From positions 12,294,501-12,358,500 of the forward strand of contig OX335641.1 of assembly GCA_946894095.1 (NCBI GenBank): a DNA stretch of 64,000 bases, given 5' to 3'. The first letter of the stretch is position 1. Every line of letters begins with the position of its first letter. Origin of the DNA: Incurvaria masculella. Its lineage: Eukaryota > Arthropoda > Insecta > Lepidoptera > Incurvariidae. The position numbers and the translations under genes are program-made. This document shows, in pieces, positions 32,778 through 44,579 of this stretch. The notes beneath the pieces were generated by a model, which saw only the letters and a program-made list of their open reading frames with translations, did no database searches and was not told the origin of the DNA.

Positions 32778-34110
32778 CGAGGGCTGTATAAAAATTACCT
32801 AACTTTTTTAATTTTACGACAACGAAGTATCGTAGCGTCGTCGTGCGGTTAGCAACACTGTGTTCGTCATAAGTTTCCGCGTAAACTGCTCTTTACGGAC
32901 ATCTCCCATTTTACCGTGTTATTATCTTTTGAATGCAATATGATATTATCAGGAGGATAGAGGACAGAGGGAGAGAGGAGATGTTTTAAACTCATATTAC
33001 TAAGGATCGCAGCGTGACACTGTGCGGGGAAGCGGGGGGGAAATCGCTTCATGGTGGGGTCATGCACCGCCCATTTTTGCGAAATCCATCTACCGGAAGA
33101 ATCGATATTCTGGTAGCAGCTATTCCGAGAGCTATTCTTAATGGTTACAAGACTACAACTAGATGGCGCCTTTTAAAATGTACTAAGTGTTTTTTTCTAT
33201 AAAATACCTTAGAAATTTAAATCTGTGCCTTCGCGCGGATTCAAATAATTTTAATTTAAAATTGTCATTAAAATTTGCATCAAGAGATCAACATTTCTTA
33301 CCGTTAAACGAAAATAATTGCACGCCATCTATCGGCACATAGCAAGAGCGATACATCGATACAATGCTCGAATATTGACTCAAATTATAAAATATGAGGT
33401 GTTTTACTGACAAATAAAACGTAATTCCTCCTACAAACTTTAGATTATTTTGCCCTGTTTAATGTTTGCAACTTTTTACACAAAATATCATCGTGTAATC
33501 GACTGTTTGCCGAAAATTGCGCCGCAGACCATAATATGTCCCACAACCTAACACCGCCAGCGCCATGTCGCGAATGTCGCTAAGCCACGCCTTCTTTAAC
33601 ACGTGGGCTGTGACGTAGCGACCCACTAGGTGGACACAGACCCAGTTTGCTTAGACCATCTCCTCTCTACCTCTATCCTCCGTGGGAGCAACGATTGCAT
33701 CGTTGCTCGCGAAGATGTTGCTGAAGTGTTGCGTGACATTTGAACTTCTGATAGAAATTTACTGAGATGATGTTCGGAGGTCAGTGTTTCGAGTGGCTTT
33801 GCCGATTTAAAAGTGGTCGTCATCAGATGACTCGACCAGATACTCATTTTGCTGCTAATGCTGCTACTCGATGCATATTCAATTTCTCGATCAGAATGTT
33901 ATGACACGAGAACTCCAACCTCTTCTGTAAGTTCTCTGACAGTCAAACGACGATTTGGCCGCATCAGATCACAGATTTTCTAAATCTGATTGTCATCAGT
34001 TGATGTCGAAAGTCTTCCTGGTCGAGTAATGTTTAACTGGTTGACGACCACGTTTGAATGGGCCAAAGCACTCTTATCGCCGTGTACGACTTGAGCATCA
34101 TCTCAACCGT
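32778..34110 (-). pseudogene. Second mariner-type relic
   Basis: On the minus strand, 34030-33900 reads GRLSTSTDDNQI, a stop, then KICDLMRPNRRLTVRELTEE, a mariner-type paired helix region. It is followed by MHRVAALAAK and, after frame changes, a decayed stretch to about 33640. CGAGGGCTGTATAAAAATTA at 32778, preceded by TA, has the form of a mariner terminus and would be the 3' end of a minus-strand element. No partner inverted repeat was found upstream of 34110, and the catalytic half is not recognisable. The link between the two parts is an inference. Confidence 0.45.
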
Positions 34111-34419
34111 TTTTCTCACTTTCTCATATCTTTCCACGTACCTTCAATCTGGAAGTCTTCAAACGTGATTAGGAACAAGCTCTCGCTAAACGTGGTTTCG
34201 CGAGGTGAGGTGTATTTTGGCCGACTCGCGGACATTAGGTCCTTCGACAGTAACCTATTCTGATTCATACACACACAGTATCGCATTAATATTTTCGCAT
34301 TTATCGAATGCAACAAATACGCTGCTAATCAAAAGCGAGTCACGTTACTCAAACACAATGTCTGTACACGGCCGCCAGATAGATACATAGATATTGGGAT
34401 TGTGTTCCCGACAGCGTGT

Positions 34420-34620
34420 AGCGGCGGATCAGCCCGGGCCGTAGTTAGTCACGTGCGTGCCGTCAGACGGCCGCTTGCACGCCCGCCCACGTGCGTCTGA
34501 CGAGGGGGGAGCGGCTCATAGCTCGTCCCGCTCCGCACTACCACCCACCACCCACCACCCACCGGCCACCACCTCGCCTCGGGAGTGCCGATCCAAACTC
34601 ATTCGGCTACCGGCAGCGTT
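34420..34620. other. GC-rich block with CCACC microsatellite
   Basis: CACGTGCGTGCCGTCAGACG and CACGTGCGTCTGACG are repeated words. The run of CCACCCACCACCCACCACCC ends near 34562. No coding call is made. Confidence 0.4.
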
Positions 34621-35599
34621 GCCACTAGCGTAAATTAAACGTCATACCAGTGTTAAATAGGGATAACAAAAGTATGTACACTATTCACATTTCAAAATAC
34701 ATACATATTCATTTGCATGTACCAATAAATATCAATCATATTTTTACTTAATATTCATTACACTCAGCTAGGCAACATTTGGAATCAAGTTTGGTTAAAT
34801 GACGGTGTAACTGGTTCTGGCAGTGACGGGAGATGGTGCTGGTTAAAAATTTCATAATACTACCAAAAAAAGTTTGTGACATGACATTAGCTATCATACC
34901 CTCCTCTTTAATCTATGCCACAGTCAACTAGTGAAAATGCACTGATTGTAGTCAGTTCGTTCATATTTCTGTTGTTTGTTTATTTTTCTTTTCCTTCTAA
35001 ATTTGTAATAGTTACTGTATACAACTGCTCATGTTTGTTTAGAATTTATCATTTGTGTCACACGCAGACAAACTGTAAGGTTTCGCGTGTACAGTTTCAT
35101 GTATGTACATAATACAAAAAAAGTTAAATAAACGCCACTACGTGGCACTGAACCTGTTTACGGATTCGGGACGCGCATCATCGAATGTAAGTTGCTATAG
35201 ATAATGTCCTGTTAAGTCCTTACGTGTTCTTACGTGTCGTTGGAACTCGAAAACATCATTAGTGAGCGAATTCGTAAGGGCCGTAACGCCTCGACTCCCA
35301 TAAAAACGACTTTCGTTCCTCGCTGCCGCATATGTCGACTGATGTATCATCAGGCGTGGGCGCAGAGGCGATGTGCACGAATATTTAGCACGTCGCCATC
35401 GATCGACGAAAAAAGTCAGTTGTCATCTCCCGCCGCCCCGCCCCGCCTGGGACACGTCGAGAGGGGAAATGATCCGTCATCGTCGCTTTGACCTTTCGTG
35501 CGACGTCATGATCACCTCGTTTTGGAATATTTAATCGTATGACAATGCTTTTCCATTAGAGTTAGTCAACGAAATTTCCAACAAATATTTAGAAGCTTG
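34621..35599. other. Unassigned stretch
   Basis: AT-rich at first, then mixed. No gene or repeat was recognised apart from simple sequence. Confidence 0.3.
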
Positions 35600-35757
35600 T
35601 CACGTGGATATAAGATAAGTTATCAAAGCAAACTAAATGTACGGACGTAACTCTCAGTTGATTTATTTAATGTTCAAAATATCAGTAACATCTTTCTAAA
35701 TTTGAGGGAGGGAACAGGCACGAGCCCTTGTATGGAACTCGATCACCTCATTATCCT
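35600..35757. repeat. Half copy of the Harbinger-type MITE at 48239
   Basis: TTGATTTATTTAATGT, GGGAACAGGCACG, CCTTGTATGGAACT and CCTCATTATCCTCC match the right half of the MITE at 48239-48553. The left arm is missing or unrecognisable. Confidence 0.5.
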
Positions 35758-35839
35758 CCATTTGGAAAGGTCCCCAGGACCTGCTGGCGTCCTTGGAATC
35801 AATACAGCGCCGAGCGGTGTCGGTGTCCCACAACTTACC

Positions 35840-36260
35840 ATTGGCCTGGGATCCCCGACCCACAGACCCCGTAGACGACCCCGTAGGGTCGCTCAGTCTG
35901 TTCTAGGGATACTATCATGCACGTAGCTTTGCGAAACTTGGTTCCCTCATTCCTCCCCGTCCAGGCTATATCCGGAGCACCCGCCGCAGACAATCAGAAT
36001 ACCCCTTTGTATTTGACATTAGGCTTTTGAGAACAGACCGTTTCTCAAACTCACTTCTCTGCCGCACCGTTAGGATATGGAACTGTCTGCGGGCGGGTGT
36101 CTTTTCTCAAACCTATAACTTGGGAGGCTTCAAATGTAATTTAAACAAGCTTGACAAGCTCTTCACTCCGCAAATCCGCTGGTATGGTGCCTCGCTGAGC
36201 GTGGTTTCGCGAGGTGAGGTGGATTTGGCTTTTCTGAGTACCTTTGGTCTCTAATCACAG
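35840..36260 (+). pseudogene. Non-LTR reverse transcriptase C-terminal relic
   Basis: RTDRFSNSLLCRTVRIWNCL, then YNLGGFKCNLNKLDKLF is the RT C-terminal signature (R-x-W-N-x-L, then aromatic-N-L-x-x-FK). Upstream codons contain stops. The final CTCGCTGAGCGTGGTTTCGC and GAGGTGAGGTGGATTT recur at 34180-34215, so a second fragment of the same tail lies there. Confidence 0.5.
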
Positions 36261-36366
36261 CCCACCCACACTGCTTTTTCAAAAAAAAAGGTTATAGTTT
36301 CAAATCCCGGCTCCGTTTATGCACCAATTTTCCCTTACAAAAGCATTTCATTACGAATACGAATTG

Positions 36367-36607
36367 TTCCATGGTTCGAAATCCATGTAAAACTGAAAAC
36401 TGAAACGCCGCACTGTTAGGTACCACCGCATTGGATGAAAGCTGGTCTAAACGGCAATGATAAGTTGTCCGTGTTTTCTTTCATGAACTCATAAAGCGAA
36501 GGTCCTGGCATGACACTTAATTCCTTCGGGAATTCGGTGTGTTGGGCTAGTATCATGATTGTGAGGGTCGTTTTAGCTATTCATTTCCTGTTACATGACA
36601 AAAAAAC
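36367..36607 (+). repeat. SINE body fragment
   Basis: GTTCGAAATCCATGTAAAACTG, TACCACCGCATTGGATGAAA, GGTCCTGGCATGACACTTAA and GGTGTGTTGGGCTAGTATCA, then ACATGACAAAAAAACC, follow the SINE body in order to the tail. The head has been lost. Confidence 0.6.
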
Positions 36608-37487
36608 CACTTATTGTATGGAATTTTAATGGCTAGTAACACTATCGTAAAGAAAGAAAAGAAAAATACAGTTTATTTTGCAAATGTTTACAGTGTTATA
36701 TAGTCGTTATCGTTAAGAAATTACTACTAAACAGTTTAAGTTGAAATAGTGAGTATAATAACAATAGTGTGCAAAAATGACCATGGCTCAGCATGCCAGG
36801 GAGGTACGTAAATTGCCCTGCCTGGCGCTGGTTTTCAGCCGCCACGTGTGAGTGTGTGTGAGTTTGGTGAGGTGTGTGGGTGAATTAGGGTATTATCGTA
36901 CGAATTGTATTAGCAAGACCGGAACGCGTAGAATGCACTCGGACGTGCGAGTTATCCGGTCTATTGGCGCACTCAATTAATCGCCGATGGCGAATTGTTA
37001 AATTCGACTAGACAAACGGTTTTATAATCAAAGCAGAAATGTTTGTCACTGAAAATAACGGAAGAGCGATTATGCGGAATTTGGTGGCACTAGTAGAGAT
37101 CTCCTAACGCACGACTTCTTCAAAACATTCGATATTTTGACAAGGATTTTAATGCGAACCAAGGTTAAAGTGACGGATTGTATGCTTTGTCCTTAACTAC
37201 TATTAATGGAAGTTGCAAAAAATAACATGTTAAAGGAAAGTATTATTGAATATACAATGATCAATAGTAACTATAATATCAGCCGATAAAAATCACGAGC
37301 CCTGGAATTCCAGTTAAGCTGCGCGTCGGGATAATCTAGGTTAAGCTACCCGGGCGCGGTCGGGTTCGGATTACTCGGTCGATCACCCGATCGTTTTTAA
37401 CCACGAAGACGATAATCGGGTAGTCCCGTTTCTTACTTGCTAAGTGGTGGGGTTATTCCGCGCGGGTTGATGCCATCGCATTCGCAT
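36608..37487. other. Unassigned stretch
   Basis: GTGTGAGTGTGTGTGAGTT near 36847 is a small GT tract. No gene was recognised. Confidence 0.3.
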
Positions 37488-37648
37488 TGCATTAAAGATG
37501 GTGGAAGGAGCAACAAGAATTGTGTTTTTCATTCAGTTCGATGTAGCCTTGCAATAAAAGGAAGGTCCTGGCATGGCACCTAGTTTCCAATATCATGACA
37601 GTGTGTGTGTAATTAGCCGTCCGTGTCCAGTTAAAAAGATACGAGTTC
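37488..37648 (+). repeat. SINE 3' fragment
   Basis: TTCAGTTCGATGTAGCCTTG, GGAAGGTCCTGGCATGGCAC and TAGCCGTCCGTGTCCAGTTA match the 3' half of the SINE body. Confidence 0.55.
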
Positions 37649-38017
37649 CTCGCGTCTTCAATAATTGCACGGTTATTACGACTCCAATTGTTATGTGTAC
37701 GTATGTATTACGTTACATCAAACGCCGTGCAATTTATTTCGAGACGGCGGTGAGCGGGTTCACGGCGGCAGTCACGGCCAAGGTCGCCGCCCGACTGCCG
37801 ACAATGATTGATGCGAGCCCGTATTTATAGACAGGCCGAGAAGTCGACGCGTCGGGCACATCCAGCGGGGTAACCAGATGATGACCCGTCGCCGGAGTTG
37901 TCTTGTGTGATCGTCGACGCTTCGATACCGACAGACGTGCAGCTATTTCTTCATTGTCCGGGAAATATGAACTTTCATTGAAATTGCGATTTGATTATCT
38001 CGAAATCCATCTAAAGT

Positions 38018-38160
38018 AAGTCTCCTTCCCTATATGCTAGGTGGCAGGTTTTGTCATGGTCCATCGCGTTGCACGGACTTTGTCCGTGTTGAATTCCAGT
38101 TTAATCATGCATGCAGCATGCGTGATCTTAGCCATCCATTTCCTGTATAAAATACGTTAT
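38018..38160 (+). repeat. SINE body fragment, decayed
   Basis: TATGCTAGGTGGCAGGTTTT, TGGTCCATCGCGTTGCACGG, TTGTCCGTGTTGAATTCCAG and TTAGCCATCCATTTCCTG follow the order of the SINE body, with internal loss. Confidence 0.45.
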
Positions 38161-38248
38161 CAAAAACGACACGCAACGTTCTATCTTTCTCGTTGGCTTT
38201 TAAAACTATGCCTGCGACCCAGGTGCAGTAACATAACTTAGGAGGACC

Positions 38249-38753
38249 CTAGGTTATACTTTGGGGCAATATCTCGACTGCAAGTGGATTCCACAGTTTG
38301 CCAACCTTATTGATAAAGGATCTACAGGATAAATTGGTTATTATAGGATAAATGTGAATGAGAACGTGGAGGAGTTGGAGTGTCTCTAAGTTTTGGACTA
38401 CCTGGAAGTCGTCGACGGCGAGACGCTGCATCGATCGCTGAACCGTCCCAGAGATGCGAACAATCCTCTACGCAATACCTTATCTGCCCAATGTATGGCA
38501 GCCATCGACATATTGCTTTGGTATGTCGATGAGGGCAGCAATGTTTGATCCGGGTAAGGAGTATTTTTGTGGTGAGCTTGGCTTCATCCTCGAATTGGCG
38601 TCGGAAGTTCATGTCATTCGTCAGGTCAACACCAGAGTATCCCAATGTGGTCGCCGATGTGGTGTACCCCGAAAGGTTGGAGCGGTGTCCTCTTAGCACT
38701 GAATACAATGAGGCGGTAGTTGGCTGGATCTGATCGTTTGCTTTTTTAGGCAC
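38249..38753 (-). pseudogene. Non-LTR reverse transcriptase thumb/C-terminal relic
   Basis: Minus-strand frame 38753-38322 contains LGYSGVDLTNDMNFRRQFED, EAKLTTKILL and IRYCVEDCSHLWDGSA, which is the post-catalytic RT region (L-G-V-D-[IL]-x-[ND]... then RP-x-x-E-Y-C-S-H-x-W). After a frame change, 38431-38249 gives SFINKVGKLWNPLAVEILPQ, the W-N-x-L tail block. The palm domain is not present upstream, so this is a 5'-truncated, frameshifted insertion. The family differs from the CR1-like element at 21776. Confidence 0.6.
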
Positions 38754-38879
38754 GGAGCAAACATCTTCAACACTGGCGCAGGAATATAATCAGCGTCACT
38801 CGCCTTCTTGGAATCTAGGGCGAAAAGCTCACGCGCTGCCGCTCCTTGGTGAAATTATGTCTTAGGCATAAAGTATTCG

Positions 38880-39075
38880 CATCTAGGCGTGGATGACGGT
38901 ATGGAACCACCATCATGCAGGCCACCATCAGCCGTTTTTAGGGTCGGTAAACTGTGAACAGCACTACCTGCGGAGATATTTTCCCCCAAAGTATAACCAG
39001 TGGTCTCTTACACGTGGTGAGAACGAGCACCTGTTCGGCCAGCATCGTTTTCGCATTCCCGTGAACATGAAGTAA
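38880..39075 (+). pseudogene. RT tail fragment (HGFRSP family)
   Basis: KYFPPKYN, then in another frame GENEHLFGQHRFRIPVNMK and TAA parallels NKHLAGPHGFRSPRE at 59680 and KHMAGHHGFRSPCE at 1952. Confidence 0.45.
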
Positions 39076-39410
39076 CCTCCGTGCTATGAAGTTGTCAAAG
39101 GTAGTCTCAATTTCATTTCATAGCCCTAGCCAGACCGATTACACGCTCATCGAATTCACGTCGAAAAGGACGCCCGTACAAGGTTAGTTCAGCTACACGT
39201 GCGACAGGCGGCAGCGCGTCACCTATGGCGTCACTTGCCCGCTTATGAACTTCGGAGTATCCCTTTAAAATGTGATTATTCAATTGCATACTTTCGTTTG
39301 ACCCCGTTCGTTTGTTGGTGTATAAATCTGTTTGTGAACCCATTCATAAATAACTGCAGTCACCAACTTTTTGTGTTGAATTAAGGATGTGTGATGTCTG
39401 CTTTCCCTGT

Positions 39411-39523
39411 TTTCACCACCTTCAGTTACCTGAAATCAGATTAGTAACTTTCGGTTACATTGCATATTTACATGGTGTAAACGAAAGGTAACTTAGGGAC
39501 TTTTGTAGCTGGAGGAGGTGGTG
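39411..39523. mobile_element. Short foldback MITE, copy 2
   Basis: Sister of 17488-17602: TTTCACCACCTTCAGTTACC at one end and TTTTGTAGCTGGAGGAGGTG at the other. Inside are CTTTCGGTTACATTGCATAT and GGTGTAAACGAAAGGTAAC. Confidence 0.6.
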
Positions 39524-39671
39524 GATACGGGCGTGAGACTGCACAGGCCACGGCAGCTAGCTAGAAACCTTCACTTTCTCCGCAAGGGTTCTAGTTACTC
39601 GCCGGGAGCGGTCCGTCGGTGTAGTCCGGTGGCGGCACACTGACGCGGCGTGTCGTGTGCCTTGTCCGCAG

Positions 39672-39782
39672 GGCTACGAGCGGTGCGGCTCGCCGCAGCC
39701 GAGCGCGCCGCACAGCCCGAGCGGCGGCGGCGGCGGCGTCGGGGAGGAGCCGCACCACGCGCCCGCACCCATCCACCACCAG
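39672..39782 (+). CDS. Host exon, Ser/Pro/Gly/His-rich; probable Osa/ARID1-like
   Basis: Acceptor CTTGTCCGCAG precedes 39672 and donor CACCAG|GTCAGT follows 39782. The 111-nt exon is phase 0/0 and encodes 37 residues: GYERCGSPQPSAPHSP, a six-Gly run, then EEPHHAPAPIHHQ. The phase matches the exon at 28505-28666 exactly, and both have high GC and low complexity, so they are taken as consecutive or nearby exons of one + strand gene separated by an 11-kb intron. The Osa-like assignment is tentative. No following exon was recognised before the end of the window. Confidence 0.58.
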
Positions 39783-40513
39783 GTCAGTACGCCCACGTCT
39801 GTCTCTATACACCTTCTTACATATTACGACAAATTGATGTATCAAATATATCATTTGTTAAAGGACCCCAAATAGGTCACTTGTTTCCGTTTCAGGTCTA
39901 AAGTAACATCCACCCAATCCCCAAACCGCACGTTCCCACTCCGAACTTCGAACTAAAAAACATGAAAAAGTTACTCAACTTCCCATCTGAAATGATTCAT
40001 AGAACTCTTGCATACTTGCATACCGTACTTGTCCTTCTTCTGCTCGAGGTTTATCTTCTTCTGAATATGTGGGTCACAGAACTAGGACCCGTACTCTATA
40101 TTGACTAAAACGATCATTGTGCCTGTGACATTACGTTACGGTATAAGGTCGGTTCTTGCGGTTCGTTCGAATTTGCGAATTTCGCAAGAATATTTTTTTT
40201 TTGCACTTTTTTAAATTTTTATAATTTTATTATGTTTATATACTCACTCAGATAAGTGTATTTTGAAAGGCACATTCGTAACCTAATTCGTTTTTTAATA
40301 AATAGACGGAAAGGAATGACGGGGTGGAAGGCGATGAAAACTGCATGGATGGTAATGACACACTATGGATGGCGATGACCTATTCGAAAAATGTGATAAA
40401 AAGACCTTGCAGTTAATGAACCATTTTTGAAATATTATATGTAATAATAAGTAAATAACAAAATGTAATATAGGCAAATTTTTGTGAGCATATAAAATAT
40501 GAATCTGTTTCTG

Positions 40514-40700
40514 CAGGCCTATTCCTGAAATTGCGTAATCATGATTCAAGAATCCTGAGTCTAGAAAACCGCTTTTATAGCGGTTCTCAAAGCAATTTTT
40601 TCCAAGGAAAACCTTAATTTCGTCAAGAAAATCGCTTTGAAAACGCTAATAAAAGCGTTTACTCAGGATTGCTGATTACAGAATTCCAGGAATAGGCCTG
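40514..40700. mobile_element. 187-bp foldback MITE with perfect 14-bp ends
   Basis: Left end CAGGCCTATTCCTG and right end CAGGAATAGGCCTG are exact inverted repeats. Pairing continues imperfectly (GTAATCA, ATCCTGAGT, AAAACGC-type words) to an inner hairpin with AACCGCT and AGCGGTT. No clear target duplication was seen (TGTTTCTG versus TTGTAATG). Confidence 0.72.
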
Positions 40701-40943
40701 TTGTAATGGCTTGATGGGGAGTCAGATAAAAAGAGTCTGAAACTATGGACCACGTTGGGATCAGATTCTTTGCCATGTCAATTATAGGTTACTATATATA
40801 AGTATAATTACTATATTTACAAAAAACTGCATAGCTGTTATTTCCCTTTTCTTTGCAAAACTTGTCATGGAGGTTTTTCAATTTATGGGTTAAATACCTC
40901 TTTTGCTTCCTTTCTCCCCTTCCTTTCACAACCTCTCATTTGC

Positions 40944-41640
40944 ATGCTGCCACACGGCTGTTTGAATCTTCTTCATAAAATCCTTCTACCTATTTATTTC
41001 TGCCTTCTCTTTGCTTTCATTTCCCGATCTTCCACCAGTTTCTTTCTCAGAGTAATCGGGATGCGCGATTTGACTGTTCTTTTAACTTCTGTCCACTTGG
41101 TAGTTTTTTTCTGCATAAGGTCTTTATGCAGTTTTTTTCAGGTTCGAAGTGTTGCTGATGCTCCGAGACTTATTTTTATCAAAAAACAACTTGTTCACGT
41201 TTTCAATTGTGTCTTTCTTTATGTTTTATATAATGTCATCCTCCATCCAATCAATAATGTCAAATTCCGGTGTTCGTTGTTCTTTAACTGTCTCCTTTAG
41301 TTGTTCTGTTCTTGTTCTGTATATTTTTTTCTGTTCCTTTAATTTTAATACTTCATTCTGTAGGGCTTTAATAGTTTTGCTGCTCGGTATTCTACGGATT
41401 TAGTATATCGTGGTGCTTGTACATACCTCGTCGAAGTAGAGGATTCTGCATTTTTTTTATCTTGTAGCGCTTGGTGGTCTGGTTCTGGGATGTCAGGTTA
41501 AGGTTCAGGAACGGATGTTAGCCTCAGGATCATTTTGGCTTTCAGGTGGTGAGTTATGAAGCAATTTTTTCAAGTTCTTCCTGCTGTATTTTTTCTTCCG
41601 ATAATTTTGACGGTTTTTCCGCCATCTTTTTACTAAATAT
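40944..41640 (-). pseudogene. Unrecognised coding relic, coiled-coil, basic
   Basis: Minus-strand reading gives MAEKPSKLSEEKIQQEELEK near 41625. Then, with stops and frame changes: SKTIKALQNEVLKLKEQKKI, ETVKEQRTPEFDIIDWMEDD, KKDTIENVNKLFFDKNKSRS and RIPITLRKKLVEDREMKAKR. The Lys/Glu-rich heptad-like stretch suggests a coiled coil. The remainder is of unknown family. It lies inside inverted repeats, so it is probably a transposon-encoded protein. Confidence 0.4.
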
Positions 41641-41855
41641 CTTTGGGCTCTTGCACTTAATTCTTGAATACTACATTTTTTTACAGTTTTTATTAGAAAT
41701 ATATCCTAGATAACCCATGGTGTGGTGAAATAAACATGGTGGTTGGTGAAAATGGTCATTCCATTCCATAGGGTATCATTACCATCCATAGCATACTTCC
41801 TGAAAATGGAAGGTAATGATTTGGAAAGGAATGATGTTTTCGTAAATAATTGTAA

Positions 41856-44109
41856 ATTACGAGTGACCCGTGTACCTAAACTGTAAAGTAGAGGTATTAC
41901 ATGCAATTAAACTTAAAATGGATTCAAACAGGTATTTATCAAAAATAGGAAACTCTTAATAGCCTTTTAAAACGCTGGATTGTAATGATGGATGAACTGT
42001 GACAAAGTACTTTTCGAACAGCGAGATTATAAATACCTCGGCTCGCAGTGACGCACGTTCGCTTACTCACGAATTCAGGGAAAGACTGTTAGATGAGAGG
42101 GGCGGGGAGATCAGTGCAGTCGACGTGCAGGGACGGACTGAGTCAATTTTTTCAATTCCGTCGACGCGGAAGGTAATGACGGTTTTCGCTTGACAAAATT
42201 AAAAAGTTCGTTCTTTTAGTATTCCCACTACTATACAGACGCGTAGATTAGAGTGGATAAAGTACACCGCTGCATATTTTTATTACCAATTGATAACAAT
42301 TCACAGAATTCGGCAAAACATTCTGGACATAACAAATTTGGGCCTGGAAGTGAAATCAGAACGAACCGCAAGAACTGCCCATAACCGAAATCATGCTACG
42401 AAAGAGCGAAACTGCAATGCGCTCCAATTTCCTCAGTGTTCGTAGTCGTAGGCTAGTAGGCACCGCGCTGCCCGGCTGGCGGCTAGCGGCTTATTTCCTG
42501 CGCGCTGTCGGCGGTGGGTACTACGTAGCGTTTCGCCGCGAGGAGCCACCTTGATTTACAGCCTTGGATTAGAACGCTTACGGCCACAGAATTGGGAATC
42601 ATCTGAAACGCCTATCTTCTCTTTTCACAAGCGCGCGCTTGTTGCCGTTTTCTATTCATACTTTAGAGGTATGTCACTACTTTGTCTTGAGGTCTACACG
42701 GTCACTTCTATTTTTGCAACAAGAACAATAACTTCTAGAAGTCGCCATTATGTGCTTTTAAATACGCGCGACCGAAGCAACTTGTGTAGAGTTTGAATAT
42801 AAGACTGCGACAAGCGCGCAGTAGTGAACCGAGAAGATATACATTTCTATAAGTTTTTAGATTACCGTGGTCACTGTTCATTTAACTTAGAAAGTCGATT
42901 AATCTTTTCAAAATATACATTTCTAGCATATTCGGAATTCTGTGGTTTACGGCGCTGCTCGGACGTTGCGGCAGTGGACGGAGAAATACCCCCATTTTGA
43001 ATCCGCGCCGTTTTCAAATAACTTTAGAGTCAACTGCACTGTTTCGCCGCCTGGAGGTAAAGTCTGAGATCCTGATGCCTTTGATTATTAGACTCCTACG
43101 ATATTTAACATTCAATATAAAAAAATCCGGCAATCAAAAGACTTAGTGTAGTTATTAATTTTCAAAGAAAATATTGTTTGCAGCACAGAATAATATTTGA
43201 AACATTGCATCCGTACATAATTGGTATGATTTTATGAATAAACTCCCAACCGCAGGCGAAGGGGAACTTCCAGTACGAATTGATCTTATCTCAGAACAGA
43301 AGCTGGTTTTTTGTTTTAAGGATCTTTCATATTTTGACAAAATCTTATGCATATTTAAGATCAAATAAGTTGTTTTTAAACGACTTAAAAAAAAGGAGGA
43401 GGTTCTCAATTAGTCGGAATCTTTTTTTTATCCGCGCCGCCGCCGACATGCGGCAGGACGACAGTAGCTGGGAGGGGTGGAGGGGGAGGGGGAAATTGCA
43501 TTAGTTTGTGGACGGCAGCGGCGGAGGTCGAGTCCGGCCGGCAGCGGGGGCAGCGGGGGCGAGGGAGACCTGGCGTCTCTCGGTTCGGAAGCCTGGAGTG
43601 AAAAGATCGCTGGCCGCCGTCATAGGTTCGTAGAATAGTTTGCTCGGATGCGAGGCTGATTGTCGCAGTGAATTCCGTTTTATCTCCATTTAAAAGCTCA
43701 TAAATAATACTTTTTAGTTTACCGTCCTCGTTATAAATAACGGTACGCGGCAGGAGGAGTATTTCTGCGACTTTTCAAACTGGTTCACCCGTAGTCAAGG
43801 AGGCAGCCGCTACGCCCGTACACAGCGAATGACTAACAGCCAGGCCACCGCGCTGTCGAGATTTTAGACATCCCGTGTGAACTCACGATGTCGTTGCTTT
43901 CCTGCTTGTCTGCTACGGATTTTGCAAATCAATGTATGAAACAGTCCCATTAATGTTGCATTCAATGGTATTATTGGTAAGAAGTAGTCGTGGCCGTTTT
44001 CCGCTTGTCTTTATAACCGTTTGTAGCTGTTCCTGCTTATGCTGAGAACAGGTTGCATAAGCTGTTGCAAAAAACGATATATATGTATATTTATAATAAT
44101 AAAAATATT
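41856..44109. other. Unassigned stretch
   Basis: Contains a moderately GC-rich patch at 42420-42540 and purine-rich GGGAGGGGTGGAGGGGGAGG near 43471. CAGCGGGGGCAGCGGGGGCG at 43542 is a small duplication. No splice-bounded exon was recognised. Confidence 0.3.
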
Positions 44110-44245
44110 TTTTTTACTGGCAAAGGCCATGGATGGCTAGTATCACACCCACCGTCATGATATTAGCCCAAGCCACGGCATTTCCAACATTGAGGTGCCA
44201 TGCCAGGACCTTCTCTTTATATAGATCGGGAAGGAGATCTACGTT
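44110..44245 (-). repeat. SINE 3' fragment
   Basis: The T-run 44110-44116, GCCATGGATGGCTAGTATCA, CACCGTCATGATATTAGCCC and AGGTGCCATGCCAGGACCTT match the SINE tail in reverse. Confidence 0.6.
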
Positions 44246-44579
44246 TTAGAATTCTTAAGTAAATTCTAGAGACCCGCATTATCAACGAAAATTATGAATC
44301 AAACAGATTAAACACGAGAAATTGAAGGATACATCATTTATGTTCTATGCCTATTTTGTTCTGTAAACACCCAAAAATCCTTAGAATAAAAATGAAATGA
44401 AAAAACCTTTTTAAAAACAAGATTTTACTTAAACTCGCTAAAAAGACGAAAATAAATTTTCAATTAGATCAAACCCATAAAATAACGTTTTACTTTTTAT
44501 GTATATGATATAAAATCTTGTCGCGCTTACTTGCATAAATTAATTTTATTGAAACTGTTCCTTTCGCACTCGAAATCCA

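Larger units (their letters stand above)
40306..41855 (-). mobile_element. Decayed DNA transposon with inverted subterminal repeats
   Basis: GGATGGTAATGACACACTAT, GGATGGCGATGACC on the left (about 40349-40381) matches in reverse GGTCATTCCATTCCATAGGG, TATCATTACCATCC on the right (about 41751-41784). AAAGGAATGA appears near both outer edges. Between them lies a minus-strand coding relic and a nested MITE (40514-40700). Outer termini and target duplication could not be fixed. Superfamily unknown. Confidence 0.5.
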
